A DNA stretch of 64,000 bases from Mycolicibacterium baixiangningiae (GTDB lineage Bacteria > Actinomycetota > Actinomycetes > Mycobacteriales > Mycobacteriaceae): NCBI RefSeq assembly GCF_016313185.1, contig NZ_CP066218.1:5890001-5954000 (forward strand), read 5' to 3'. The notes below the pieces were generated by a model. The model was not told the origin of the DNA. It made no database searches and saw only the letters and a list, made by a program, of their open reading frames with translations. Each line of letters opens with the position of its first letter. The first letter of the stretch is position 1. The position numbers were made by a program, and so were the translations under genes. This document shows positions 16,330 to 25,253 of this stretch, piece after piece.

Positions 16330-17361
16330 ATGACCGCAGCACCAGAAGCGTCGCCGCTCGAAGCCCGGGTCGGCCACTACTACCAGATGGACGACACCTA
16401 CCTGGTCGGCCGCGAGAAGGTCCGCGAATACGCCCGTGCAGTGCAGGACTATCACCCCGCGCACTGGGATGTCGCGGTCGCCGCAGAGCTCGGTTATTCC
16501 GGCCTGGTGGCGCCGCTGACGTTCACATCCGCCCCGGGCATGTCCTGCAACCGCCGGATGTTCGAACAGATCGTCGTCGGTTACGACACCTATCTGCAGA
16601 CCGAAGAGGTCTTCGAGCAGCACCGTCCGATCGTGGCCGGCGACGAACTCCACGTCGACGTCGAGCTGACCTCGGTGCGCCGGATCGCCGGCCGGGACAT
16701 GATCACCGTCACCAACACCTTCACCGACACGGCCGGCGAGCGGGTGCACACCCTGCACACCACCGTTGTCGGCGTCACCGCCGAGGATCTCAATCCCGAG
16801 GTCAAGACGGCCGTGCAGAACGCGATGATGCACGACGTGGACTTCTCCGGCGTCAACACGTTGGACGGCGACTACGAGAAGACCGTGCGTCCCGAGAGCG
16901 AGGTCCGGATCGCCGACGGGGGCACGACCCGCACGCCGGGTACTCCGTCGTTCGACGACGTGAAGGTCGGCGATGAGCTGCCACCGCGTCACACCCGGCT
17001 GTCCCGCGGTGACCTGGTGAACTATGCCGGCGTCGCCGGCGACGCCAACCCGATCCACTGGGACGAGGACATCGCCAAGCTGGCCGGGCTGCCCGATGTG
17101 ATCGCCCACGGGATGCTCACCATGGGTCTGGGTGCCGGATTCACGTCCGCGTGGACTGGCGACCCCGGCGCGGTGACTCGCTACGCGGTGCGACTGTCCG
17201 CGCCGGCGATCGTCCCGGCCAAGGAGGGCGCCGACATCGAATTCAGCGGACGCATCAAATCGCTGGACCCGGAGACGCGCTCAGGGGTCATCGTGGTCGG
17301 CGCGAAGTCCGACGGGAAGAAGATCTTCGGTCTCGCGACGATGCACGTCCGCTTCAGCTGA
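16330..17361 (+). CDS. Fused (3R)-hydroxyacyl-ACP dehydratase, HadA-HadB type
   Basis: 343 residues made of two hot-dog domains. Residues about 10-155 form a FAS1-like/HadA-type domain (FEQIVVGYDTYLQTEEVFEQ). Residues about 205-343 form a MaoC/HadB-type domain whose catalytic loop is DANPIHWDED (Asp238, His243) followed by IAHGMLTMGLGAG. In mycobacteria HadAB dehydrates FAS-II intermediates in mycolic acid elongation; there the two domains are separate subunits, here they are one chain. It resembles the fused paralogue class known from fast growers. A ribosome site is weak. It stands alone, not in an elongation operon. Confidence 0.85.
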   Translation: MTAAPEASPLEARVGHYYQMDDTYLVGREKVREYARAVQDYHPAHWDVAVAAELGYSGLVAPLTFTSAPGMSCNRRMFEQIVVGYDTYLQTEEVFEQHRPIVAGDELHVDVELTSVRRIAGRDMITVTNTFTDTAGERVHTLHTTVVGVTAEDLNPEVKTAVQNAMMHDVDFSGVNTLDGDYEKTVRPESEVRIADGGTTRTPGTPSFDDVKVGDELPPRHTRLSRGDLVNYAGVAGDANPIHWDEDIAKLAGLPDVIAHGMLTMGLGAGFTSAWTGDPGAVTRYAVRLSAPAIVPAKEGADIEFSGRIKSLDPETRSGVIVVGAKSDGKKIFGLATMHVRFS

Positions 17362-17388
17362 CCTGGGGCGCCGCGCTACATCCTGTGA

Positions 17389-17402
17389 GTGCGGGTCCGC
17401 AC
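17389..17402 (+). terminator. Hairpin after HadAB-like gene
   Basis: GTGCGG-GT-CCGCAC is a perfect inverted repeat 28 bases after the stop codon, without a long T run, as common for actinobacterial terminators. Confidence 0.4.
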
Positions 17403-17487
17403 AGGGCCTCGCCTATCCCTCACGGAGTAACGCGCCGTCCGTCGTGGTTGTACCCGTCCGAGACGACAACCGATCGGAGACCAGCAG

Positions 17488-18405
17488 ATGCCACGAACCG
17501 CGCAGTTCCCCGACTACGGCGACCCCGACGTTCTGGAATTGGTCGACGCGCCACCGCCGACACCCGGACCCCGCCAGGTGCGCATCTCGGTGCGAGCCGC
17601 CGGAGTCAACCCGATCGACTGGAAGATCATCGCCGGCTTCATGCGCGAGCAGGTGCCCCTGGATCTCCCGGCCGGCGCCGGGTCCGATGTGGCCGGGGTC
17701 GTCGACGAGATCGGCTCCGAAGTCACCGAATGGGCCGTGGGAGACGAGGTTCTAGGTGTGTCGACGACACCCTCGTTCTCCGAGTATGCGCTCGCCGAGG
17801 CGGACGACCTCGTCCGCAAACCCGACGGCATGAGGTGGGAGGTGGCCGGCTCGCTTGCGGGTGCGGGAGGCACCGCTTACGCGGTACTGCAGAAACTCGG
17901 TGTCGAAGCGGGTGAGACGCTGCTCATCCACGCGTCCGCCGGCGGTGTGGGAACCTTCGCCGTCCAACTCGTCAACGCCCGCGGTATCCACGTCATCGGC
18001 ACAGCGAGCGAACGCAACCACGACTACCTGCGATCGATCGGCGCGACACCGGTCACCTACGGCGACGGACTGCGGGAACGCGTGCACGAGGCCGCACCGC
18101 AGGGAATCGACGCTGTGCTCGATGCCTCCGGCCGCGGCGAGATCCCCCTGTCCATCGAACTCACCGGAGACCCCGCCCGGGTCCTGTCACTGGTCGCCTT
18201 CGACGCCGCCGACACTGGGATCCAACTCCACGTAGGCGGTGCGGGAAGCGCTCTCGGAAACGCTCTTCGTGAACTCGTCGCGCTCATCGAGCAGGGACGT
18301 CTCACCGTATCCATCAGCCACACTTACCCGTTGGAGGAGGTCGCCGCCGCACTCGACGCCAGCCGCACCGGACACCTCAACGGCAAGCTGGTCATCGTTC
18401 CGTGA
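17488..18405 (+). CDS. Zinc-independent medium-chain oxidoreductase (NADP-dependent quinone reductase-like)
   Basis: 305 residues. The MDR N-terminal domain shows RISVRAAGVNPIDWKIIAGF and AGSDVAGVVDEIG; the nucleotide-binding domain shows LLIHASAGGVGTFAVQLVNA. No structural or catalytic zinc Cys cluster is present. This is the quinone-oxidoreductase branch, which reduces quinones or enones with NADPH. The ATG at 17488 follows GATCGGAGA. It is monocistronic, with a hairpin before the convergent neighbour. Confidence 0.88.
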   Translation: MPRTAQFPDYGDPDVLELVDAPPPTPGPRQVRISVRAAGVNPIDWKIIAGFMREQVPLDLPAGAGSDVAGVVDEIGSEVTEWAVGDEVLGVSTTPSFSEYALAEADDLVRKPDGMRWEVAGSLAGAGGTAYAVLQKLGVEAGETLLIHASAGGVGTFAVQLVNARGIHVIGTASERNHDYLRSIGATPVTYGDGLRERVHEAAPQGIDAVLDASGRGEIPLSIELTGDPARVLSLVAFDAADTGIQLHVGGAGSALGNALRELVALIEQGRLTVSISHTYPLEEVAAALDASRTGHLNGKLVIVP

Positions 18406-18437
18406 CGCCGAGAGACTGCTAACAAGCCGCGGCCCGT

Positions 18438-18456
18438 TGCTCTTCCGGAAGTAGCA
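18438..18456. terminator. Inverted repeat between convergent genes
   Basis: TGCTCTTCCGGAAGTAGCA is a near-perfect inverted repeat (TGCT/AGCA and CTTCC/GGAAG) in the 53-base gap between the quinone-reductase stop and the DUF2252 gene end. It is placed to stop both transcripts. Confidence 0.45.
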
Positions 18457-18458
18457 GG

Positions 18459-19784
18459 CTACGTAGCGCTGACACCGGGAATCCGACCTTCGCGGAACGC
18501 CTCGACGAAGTGCCGATGGTCGTCTCGAACAGTGGCGGCGTATTGCAGGCCGAACGCCACGATGTCAGCGACGAATGCGGACTCGTCAGGTCCGACCACC
18601 TCGACAATCGCTTCCTCGGTCTGGAAAGCAACCAGCGACTGGTCGCTGTCGGAATCGCTGACGCAGTGCATCTTGGCCACCGCCCGGCCGAGTTGCTCGA
18701 TGACTTCGGCCAGCTCGTCCGGATCGGTGAGCTCGCTCCAGTTCAGATCTGCCTCATACGGCGATATCTCACTGACCACGAAACCGACCCCGTCGATGTC
18801 GGTGTAGCCGAGCAACGGATCGGCATGCGCCTGCAGCGCGCGCTGTGACACGGCGGTCCGGTGCCCATGGTGCCGGAAGTACTGCTGCACTTCGGTGTCG
18901 TCAACCACGCGACTCGGGGCCGCCACGTTGCCCTGTTTCATCGACAGCACGGCATCGTTGTCCAATGCCTGATTGAAGCCTTCGATGAGAACGGTGTAGG
19001 CGGGTAGCCCGGCGCTGCCGATTCCGAATCCTGTCTTGGCGATGACATCCTTGACGTCATAGGCGATTCCCCGGAATCGCTGCGCCTGCGGGATGGTTTC
19101 CAAGTAGCGGTTGAACGCCTCCACGACCTTTTCGCGCTCGGGCGCGTCGAGTCGAATGACCCCGGGCAGATCGCGAAAGCGACGGTCCCACTCGTCGACA
19201 ACGGTGAGGCGGTCGAGCATGCCGGCGCGGGTCGACAGCCGTGCCGATTGCAGCGCGGACAACACCGCACCGCGCGCCGTACTCAGATTGAGAGAGAAAT
19301 CCACATCGTTGTCGGCGTGCGCGAACCACCGAACCTGGCCTAGGTACGCGCGCGTGAACGTCTCGATCAGTCTGGTGATCTGCTGGTCCGAAAGCGCCTT
19401 CTGCCAACACATCAGAGCGACGCTCGCCGCGAAACGCTTGAGGTCCCAGGTGAAATGACCGACGTACGCTTCGTCGAAGTCATTGACGTCGAAGATCAGC
19501 GTCCCAGCGCCGTCCATGTAGGTTCCGAAGTTCTCGGCGTGCAGATCCCCCTGAACCCACACACGGCTGGTGCGCTCGTCGACCCATCGGTCCTCCTGCA
19601 ATGACACGTCGGCGTAGAACAGGCAGGCGCTGCCGCGGAAGAACGCGAACGGATCCGCCGCCATCTTGCGAAATTTCGTCCGAAACGCACCCGGGTCCGC
19701 CGCCATGAGATCGGCGAACGCGGCGACGAGACTTTCCACGATGAAGGATTCCCGGTCGCCTTCACTGGCTACGCGCTGGGTCAC
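18459..19784 (-). CDS. DUF2252 family protein
   Basis: 441 residues from a GTG at 19784. The motif VWVQGDLHAENFGTYMD (QGDLHAENFG at 79-88) and TLIFDVNDFDEAYVGHFTWD, then LKRFAASVAL, define the DUF2252 family. The HxxN and DxD-like spacing recalls the aminoglycoside-phosphotransferase kinase fold. The biochemical role of the family is not established to my knowledge. No signal peptide or membrane segment is seen. The gene is alone, convergent with the quinone reductase. The 276 bases upstream (19785-20060) hold no gene that I recognise. Confidence 0.85.
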   Translation of the reverse strand: MTQRVASEGDRESFIVESLVAAFADLMAADPGAFRTKFRKMAADPFAFFRGSACLFYADVSLQEDRWVDERTSRVWVQGDLHAENFGTYMDGAGTLIFDVNDFDEAYVGHFTWDLKRFAASVALMCWQKALSDQQITRLIETFTRAYLGQVRWFAHADNDVDFSLNLSTARGAVLSALQSARLSTRAGMLDRLTVVDEWDRRFRDLPGVIRLDAPEREKVVEAFNRYLETIPQAQRFRGIAYDVKDVIAKTGFGIGSAGLPAYTVLIEGFNQALDNDAVLSMKQGNVAAPSRVVDDTEVQQYFRHHGHRTAVSQRALQAHADPLLGYTDIDGVGFVVSEISPYEADLNWSELTDPDELAEVIEQLGRAVAKMHCVSDSDSDQSLVAFQTEEAIVEVVGPDESAFVADIVAFGLQYAATVRDDHRHFVEAFREGRIPGVSAT

Positions 19785-20060
19785 CGTTCATCCGGGCGAT
19801 TATTCGACATGCCCAACTATACAAAGCGCCCATCGCCGACGCCGGGTGCGCCGGATACGACGAGCTCCTCAGCCCAGGGCGGCGATGTGCTGCGTCCCGA
19901 CCACCGACAGCAGTCGCATCGCCTCCTCTGAACGCGATCCAGGTTCTGCGGTGTAGATGAAGACACGTTGATCTCGATCGGCGATATCCCTACGCGAGAT
20001 TGGAGCAGGCGCGCGCGCCGCGCCCCTCTACCTGACGATGGCCACCGATACCCGGCAACC

Positions 20061-20675
20061 TCAGTGTGGCAGCGCTATTCGCCGCCACGCCACCTGACAG
20101 GTGAGTTGTGCCCGGTCGAGGGCGTCGACCGATGTCTTCGACGCCTGATAGAAACTGCGCTCGATCATCCAGCACAGAGCAGCCGCCAGTGCGGGCGCAT
20201 CACCTGGACCGTCGCCGGGCTGGATCCCGGCGCGGATCAGAACCCCGGCGATGGCCTCGATGAGACTCGCGGCGGCGTGGGTCCACAGATCGCCGATCTC
20301 AGGGATGGTCGAGCCGAGGTCGACGGCCGCGCGCATGACCACTCCGTGCTCGCGCCACAACAAAGCCGTCCGCTCCAACGCCGTAGCGATGACGGCGTCG
20401 GGTTCACTCGACTCTGCAAGCGCTGCAACCGATTCCTCTTGCAACGCGTCGGTTGTGCGCCGAACCAAGGCGGTGACGACATCCTGTTTGGAGCCGAAGT
20501 AGAAGTAGAGAGCGCTTCGGGTGATCCCGGCTGCCGCCGCAATGTCGTTGACGGTCATCTGCGCGTAACCGCGTTCGGCCAGTACGGCTTCGGCCGCATC
20601 GAGAAGTTGGCGCTCCCGGAGTTCGCCCTTCCGGGCGCCCACCGGCGGGCGGCGCGAGGGCCTCGGTGCGGTCAC
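20061..20675 (-). CDS. TetR-family regulator, EthR-like form
   Basis: 204 residues from a GTG (AAGGA upstream). The helix-turn-helix block is LLDAAEAVLAERGYAQMTVN and IAAAAGITRSALYFYFGSKQ; the YFYF signature and the C-terminal WMIERSFYQAS segment recall the EthR subgroup. It lies 24 bases downstream of an SDR gene in the same direction, so the pair forms an operon, and the operator is expected ahead of the SDR. Confidence 0.88.
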   Translation of the reverse strand: MTAPRPSRRPPVGARKGELRERQLLDAAEAVLAERGYAQMTVNDIAAAAGITRSALYFYFGSKQDVVTALVRRTTDALQEESVAALAESSEPDAVIATALERTALLWREHGVVMRAAVDLGSTIPEIGDLWTHAAASLIEAIAGVLIRAGIQPGDGPGDAPALAAALCWMIERSFYQASKTSVDALDRAQLTCQVAWRRIALPH

Positions 20676-20699
20676 GGTGGTCCTTCGTACCGGAGCTTG

Positions 20700-21551
20700 T
20701 CAACTCGACGCAAGCTGCGCGCCGTCGGGAAAGTCCGTGCTGCGGGATATGCTTTCCCACCGGCGGATGTCCTCATCGACAGCAGCGCGAGCGCTGCCGA
20801 TCAGCCGCAATGCGTCGGAGCCGAGCACGAGATGCGCCGGCGCCTCCGGCTCGTCGAGAATCGCCAGGACGGCCTGCGCCGCCATCGCCGGATCACCCAG
20901 CTGATGGCCGCTTGCCCGGACCCGCGCCTCGCGGATTGGCTCGAACAGCTCGTCGTAGTCGGGAATGGACCGGTCGGTACGGATCATCGACCGGCCTGCC
21001 CACTCGGTACGGAAGGATCCCGGCTCGATGGCGGTGACATGGATACCGAAGGCGGCGACCTCTTTTCGCACACTCTCGAGTAGCCCTTCCACGGCGAACT
21101 TGCTCGCACAGTAGGCCGACATCCCCGGGACCGCCATCAGGCCTGCCATCGACGTGACGGCCATGAGATGACCCGCCCTCCGCTGCCGGAAGTATGGCAG
21201 GACGGCATGCAGCGTTGCGGCGACCCCGAAGACATTGGTGGAGAACTGATCTCGTAGATCCGACAGAGGCGTCTCCTCGAAGATGCCCTCCAGGCCATAA
21301 CCGGCATTGGCGATGACGACGTCGATCGCGCCGACCGTGGACTCCACGTCCGCGACGGTGGACGCCACGGCGTAGTCGTCGGTCACGTCCAACAAGCGAG
21401 CATGGGCGCGGCCGGGCGCCAATGATTCGAAGCGTTCGGCGTCGTCAGCCCGGCGGACGGTGCCCACCACGCGATGGTCGGCGTCCAGTGCGCCGATGGC
21501 GACTGCGCGCCCCAGACCGCTACTCACTCCGGTGATGAAGAAGGTCTTCAC
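20700..21551 (-). CDS. Short-chain dehydrogenase/reductase
   Basis: 283 residues from a GTG at 21551 with GGGAG upstream. The SDR motifs are TFFITGVSSGLGRAVA (nucleotide), NAGYG, Ser in LMAVTSMAGL, and YCASKFAVEG (catalytic Tyr-x3-Lys). The C-terminus is of the classical group that includes many actinobacterial oxidoreductases of unknown substrate. It is followed by a TetR gene and preceded by a pair of palindromes, so it is probably repressed by that TetR. Confidence 0.88.
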   Translation of the reverse strand: MKTFFITGVSSGLGRAVAIGALDADHRVVGTVRRADDAERFESLAPGRAHARLLDVTDDYAVASTVADVESTVGAIDVVIANAGYGLEGIFEETPLSDLRDQFSTNVFGVAATLHAVLPYFRQRRAGHLMAVTSMAGLMAVPGMSAYCASKFAVEGLLESVRKEVAAFGIHVTAIEPGSFRTEWAGRSMIRTDRSIPDYDELFEPIREARVRASGHQLGDPAMAAQAVLAILDEPEAPAHLVLGSDALRLIGSARAAVDEDIRRWESISRSTDFPDGAQLASS

Positions 21552-21589
21552 GTGTACTCCCAGCTCGAACGGCGCGTGCCCGACTATTT

Positions 21590-21621
21590 GACACAGTGTC
21601 GTGAATAACCGACATAGTGTC
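21590..21621. promoter_or_regulatory. Two GACAC/TA-AGTGTC palindromes upstream of SDR-TetR operon
   Basis: GACACAGTGTC (21590-21600) and GACATAGTGTC (21611-21621) are near-identical inverted repeats centred 21 bases apart, about two helical turns. They start 38 bases before the SDR start. They are the best candidate operators for the co-transcribed TetR. Confidence 0.55.
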
Positions 21622-21629
21622 AACAATGT

Positions 21630-21980
21630 TCCCTACCCGGCCTGCGGCCTGCCGACGGTCTGCCGTTCGCGCTGGTATCACCTACTCGCGCGCCGACCTA
21701 CGGTGCCGTCAAAGCCGGACTACACGGATTCGCCGAAGGGCTGCGACGGCAGCTTGGACCCACCAAAACCCATGTCCTCGAACTGCTTCCGCCCACCACG
21801 GATACACCCATGAACGCGAACCTCACGGGGAAGAAGATGGCTCCCGCCGATGTAGCCGCAGTCACCCTGAAGGCACTGGAACGCCGCCGGCCGATGGCTC
21901 TGCCGGGCCCGACCAGGCTTCTGCCGACGATGCTGCGGCTCACGCCGAAATCCATCAGGCGCAGCGTCGCAGCGATGTGA
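21630..21980 (+). pseudogene. 5'-truncated SDR gene remnant
   Basis: A rightward frame without an acceptable start encodes the C-terminal third of an SDR: LPFALVSPTRAPTYGAVKAG with the catalytic Tyr and Lys, GLRRQLGPTKTHVLELLPPT, then a normal C-terminus ending SIRRSVAAM and a TGA at 21978. The N-terminal nucleotide-binding half is absent upstream, where the sequence runs straight into the palindrome region of the neighbouring SDR-TetR operon. It is therefore the debris of an ancestral SDR, probably once paired with the adjacent TetR gene. Confidence 0.7.
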
Positions 21981-22025
21981 GGTCCACGACGCGTCCCGTC
22001 GATGGTCGCTGCTGCTGACCCGGCA

Positions 22026-22634
22026 TCAGGCCGGCGGCCAGCTCCGCAGGGCGGCGTCAGCTACTTGCTGGAGGTCATCACGGCTGGCGCCACTCGCAGC
22101 TTGGACGGCAATGCCGTTGGACAAGGTGACGATGTAGCGCGCAAGCACGCCGGGATTGGCGCTGCAGGGTAAGTCGCCTTCGTCGACGGCGAGTTGAAAT
22201 CGCCTGCGGAGCTGAGAGACTCCGTCGTTGCGCCAGGCGATGAGCAAGTCACGTACTTCGCGGGCCGGCGCACCGGCTGCCAGGGCACCCTGGACGCCCA
22301 GGCACCCTGCCGGACCGCCCGGGCTGGTGCTGGCCGTGATCGCCCCCCGCAAGACCGCGGCGGCCACATGACGTGCGGTCGGTTCCTCCAGGGCACGCGG
22401 ACCGTAGGAGGCGGGTCCTTCGGTGTAGCGCTGCAGAACTCGGGCGAACAGCTCTTCCTTGTTGCCGAATGCTGCATACATGCTGGTACGGCTGATGCCC
22501 ATCGCTTCTGTCAGGTCGGTGAGGCTGGCGCCTTCGTAGCCCTGTTCCCAGAAGACCCGCATGGCGCGATCGAGGGCCTCATCGGCGTCGAACGCCCGCG
22601 GCCGCCCCATCGGGGCCTTCGTGCCACTCTTCAT
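22026..22634 (-). CDS. TetR-family regulator (TetR_C with GCLGV-type sensor domain)
   Basis: 202 residues from the ATG at 22634. The DNA-binding part is FDADEALDRAMRVFWEQGYE and TEAMGISRTSMYAAFGNKEE; the ligand domain has the GCLGVQGALA segment common in the group also represented at 41823. Flanking SDR remnants on both sides suggest that its original target gene has decayed, making it an orphan regulator now. Confidence 0.88.
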   Translation of the reverse strand: MKSGTKAPMGRPRAFDADEALDRAMRVFWEQGYEGASLTDLTEAMGISRTSMYAAFGNKEELFARVLQRYTEGPASYGPRALEEPTARHVAAAVLRGAITASTSPGGPAGCLGVQGALAAGAPAREVRDLLIAWRNDGVSQLRRRFQLAVDEGDLPCSANPGVLARYIVTLSNGIAVQAASGASRDDLQQVADAALRSWPPA

Positions 22635-22680
22635 GGCGTCGACGGTACCCGTTTTGCACCGATAGGTACGGAAGTGTCCG

Positions 22681-22692
22681 CGCCGATCGGCG
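22681..22692. promoter_or_regulatory. Perfect 12-base palindrome upstream of orphan TetR
   Basis: CGCCGATCGGCG is self-complementary and lies 47 bases before the TetR start. It may be the autoregulatory operator. A GC-rich palindrome can also occur by chance at this base composition. Confidence 0.3.
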
Positions 22693-22744
22693 GATGACGC
22701 CCGCGCACCACCCATGACGTCGACGAGACCTGCTCAGGTCCGTC

Positions 22745-22900
22745 TACTCCCTCGATCAAGGTGTGCGAGTGGTCGGCATCATCCCGGACCCGTCCGCACC
22801 GACAGGTTGCTGACCGCATTGTCTTCCTCGGCTCGCCGCGCAGCAGCTACACCAGCGGCTGCATCCTCACCCTCGACGGAGGAATGGCCTGGCCCGTTGA
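22745..22900 (+). pseudogene. SDR 3'-end remnant with frameshift or internal deletion
   Basis: Two adjacent pieces of an SDR lie in different frames. The first reads QGVRVVGIIPDPSAPTG (the segment that follows the last beta strand before the substrate loop). About 50 bases on, one frame over, comes VADRIVFLGSPRSSYTSG then CILTLDGGMA, the classical SDR C-terminus. The substrate loop between is missing and the frame is broken. No start or nucleotide-binding half is visible. From 22901 to 23112 I see nothing further except the ribosome site of the next gene. Confidence 0.65.
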
Positions 22901-23112
22901 TGAGCCCCTGAATGGAACTCAACGGCGAATCGAGCTGGCGCGCAATGTCCGTCAGTGTGAGGCCGTCATGGTTGGAGACGGTTACGTCATACAGTCGGAA
23001 TTCCGCCGCCGTATCCGGTGTTGTCCCTGTCGTCTGACGCGGAGCCGACGCTCGCTACCGGGCCCCGGCCGCCGAGCCCATGACACCAACCCCCGATACC
23101 GAGGACTGATAC

Positions 23113-24057
23113 ATGACTTCCCCAGCACCAGCGACCGCATTCCTCGTCATCGGGGCCGGTGAACTCGGGACGGCGATGATCGACTCGCTCACCGCTCACA
23201 TCGCCCGAAACGAGCTGTCCGACACGGTGAGCGTGCTACTGCGGCCCCCGACTGGAGAGCCCACCGCGCAGAAGGCCCGCCAACTCGAGGAACTCCGCGC
23301 CACCGGTGTGGCGGTCGTCCACGCCGAGGTCGCCACCGCCTCCACCTCCGAACTCGCGGAGATTCTGGGCCAGTACGACACCGTGATCAGCTGCCTCGGC
23401 TTCGCCGCAGGCGCAGGCACTCAGCGCAAGCTGACCGAGGCGGCCCTGGCCGCGCGGGTCCCCCGCTATCTGCCCTGGCAGTTCGGGGCCGACTACGACC
23501 TCGTCGGCCGCGGCAGCCCGCAGAACCTCTTCGACGAACAACTCGACGTCCGCGACCTGCTGCGGGCCCAGCACGACACCCACTGGATCATCGTCTCCAC
23601 CGGAATGTTCACCAGCTTCCTGTTCGAGCCGGCTTTCGGCGTCGTTGACGCCGCGACGAATACCGTTCACGCACTGGGCAGTTGGGACAACGCCGTCACG
23701 CTGACCACACCCGAGGACATCGGCCGGCTCACCACCGACGTGCTGTACGCCCAGCCACCGTTCGTCGACGACGTCGTCTACCTCGCCGGCGACACCATCA
23801 CCTACCGCCAATTGGCCGACATCGTCGACGACACCCGCAACACCCGGGTGCGCCGCGTCGAGTGGACCGTCGAGCACCTGCACGCAGAACTCGCCGACGA
23901 TCCCACCGACACCATGAAGAAGTACCGTGCGGTCTTCGCCGGCGGAATTGGCGTGGCATGGCCTCTGGAACAGTCTTTCAATCACGCCAACGGCATTGCC
24001 ACCACAACAGCCGGCCAATGGGCCCGCGAGCAGCTGCGCTCGAACCTGGCGAGCTGA
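23113..24057 (+). CDS. NmrA/isoflavone-reductase-like NAD(P)-binding protein
   Basis: 314 residues. The atypical-SDR nucleotide motif is FLVIGAGELGTAMIDSL (residues 10-26); YDTVISCLGFAAG and RYLPWQFGADYDLVGRGSPQ are the NmrA/PCBER-type substrate region. These proteins reduce phenolic or enone-like compounds or act as redox sensors; the role here is unknown. The ATG at 23113 begins just after a weak GAGGA site. It is followed by a strong hairpin before the convergent lipase. Confidence 0.82.
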   Translation: MTSPAPATAFLVIGAGELGTAMIDSLTAHIARNELSDTVSVLLRPPTGEPTAQKARQLEELRATGVAVVHAEVATASTSELAEILGQYDTVISCLGFAAGAGTQRKLTEAALAARVPRYLPWQFGADYDLVGRGSPQNLFDEQLDVRDLLRAQHDTHWIIVSTGMFTSFLFEPAFGVVDAATNTVHALGSWDNAVTLTTPEDIGRLTTDVLYAQPPFVDDVVYLAGDTITYRQLADIVDDTRNTRVRRVEWTVEHLHAELADDPTDTMKKYRAVFAGGIGVAWPLEQSFNHANGIATTTAGQWAREQLRSNLAS

Positions 24058-24064
24058 GAAGGCG

Positions 24065-24089
24065 CGACACGGAGCGCCCGGCCGTGTCG
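24065..24089. terminator. Hairpin between convergent NmrA and lipase genes
   Basis: Eight-base arms CGACACGG and CCGTGTCG flank a 9-base loop, seven bases after the NmrA stop and six bases before the lipase end. It is well placed as a bidirectional terminator. Confidence 0.6.
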
Positions 24090-24095
24090 AACCCG

Positions 24096-25253
24096 TCAGC
24101 GCTGACAGGTATCGGTCGGTTGACCGCTGATGACCCTGCTCACGAAATCCTGTGCATCACGCAGTGACGCGCCGATGACACCACGGTGGTCCTGCCCCGG
24201 GTACACCCGGTAGTCCACGGCGACGGCCCTGCCGCACATGGCCTCGGCCAGTGCATCGACGCCGGGTTTGGCCACCGCGGTGTCCGCGGTGCCCTGGGCG
24301 ATCATCACCGGAACCCGGGGGTGGAGGTGGGTCGGGTCCTGACGGTCGAGATGCTCACGAAACACCGTCAGATCTGCGTCGGGCGCGAAGACCTGCGCCG
24401 CCGGCACGGGGGGAACCTGCCGGATCTGGGCGAGGCATTCGGTGCGGGCAGCGGTCAGCAGCGGGCGGGCCTGGCCCGTGAAGACCTGCTCGGGGACGAT
24501 GGCGGGCTCGACCACGGCTGATCCGAGCACGAGAAGCGGCAGAAATGCTTGGGTGGCAACGGCTTCCGGTCTCTCGGAACGCACGAATTCGACCGCCTCG
24601 CTCAGCCCCACACCGCCGGGGGCAATAGCCACCGCCCCCTTCAGATCGAGTTCGGGTGCGCGCTCTCCGGCGTCCTGCGCGGTGAACAAAGCAGCCTGTC
24701 CACCTTGACTGTGGCCGATGGCCACCCAGTCGGTGCCGATGCCGGGGTCCAGTTCGCGGGCCGCCGTCACGATGTCGGTGGTCGTGTTGGATTCGCTGGT
24801 GCCGTCGATGTAGGGATGCCCACCGGGGGTGCCCAGCCCCTGATAGTCGGTTTGGACGACGGCGAACCCGCGCTCCACCCAGGTGTCCAGGACGGGGGTG
24901 ACCAGCCCGACGTAATCGTGAACGAGACCGTCGGCGGTATCCGCCGACGGGGCGCAGGTGTCGGCGTAGCCGGTGGTGCCGTGGGCCCAGCTGATCACCG
25001 GCCACCCGCCGTCGGGGGGCGGGGACTTCGGCACCGCCACGGTGCCCGACACCACGATGGGCTGACCGTGCGAGTCGTCCGAGACATAGGTGATCAGCCG
25101 GGTATCGGCGCTGGGCAGCGCAGCGGTGGTGGTCAGCGGCCGGGCGGTGAGCAACTGCCCGGGCTGCAGTCCAGGTTCGGCGGCCTTCGAGCACCCGGCC
25201 AGCAATGCCACTGTGGCCACTCCGACGAGCACGCGGCGGGCGCGCTCAGTCAT
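24096..25253 (-). CDS. Secretory lipase-type alpha/beta hydrolase, lipoprotein
   Basis: 385 residues. The N-terminus RRVLVGVATVALLAGC is a lipoprotein signal with lipobox LLAGC. The mature protein has VISWAHGTTGYADTCAPS (oxyanion region), FAVVQTDYQGLGTPGGHPYI and the nucleophile elbow IGHSQGGQAAL, as in LIP-family secretory lipases of actinobacteria and fungi. The late GQDHRGV supplies the catalytic His. It should hydrolyse acyl esters outside the cell membrane. Its start overlaps the upstream SDR stop by eight bases, implying coupled translation. Confidence 0.87.
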   Translation of the reverse strand: MTERARRVLVGVATVALLAGCSKAAEPGLQPGQLLTARPLTTTAALPSADTRLITYVSDDSHGQPIVVSGTVAVPKSPPPDGGWPVISWAHGTTGYADTCAPSADTADGLVHDYVGLVTPVLDTWVERGFAVVQTDYQGLGTPGGHPYIDGTSESNTTTDIVTAARELDPGIGTDWVAIGHSQGGQAALFTAQDAGERAPELDLKGAVAIAPGGVGLSEAVEFVRSERPEAVATQAFLPLLVLGSAVVEPAIVPEQVFTGQARPLLTAARTECLAQIRQVPPVPAAQVFAPDADLTVFREHLDRQDPTHLHPRVPVMIAQGTADTAVAKPGVDALAEAMCGRAVAVDYRVYPGQDHRGVIGASLRDAQDFVSRVISGQPTDTCQR

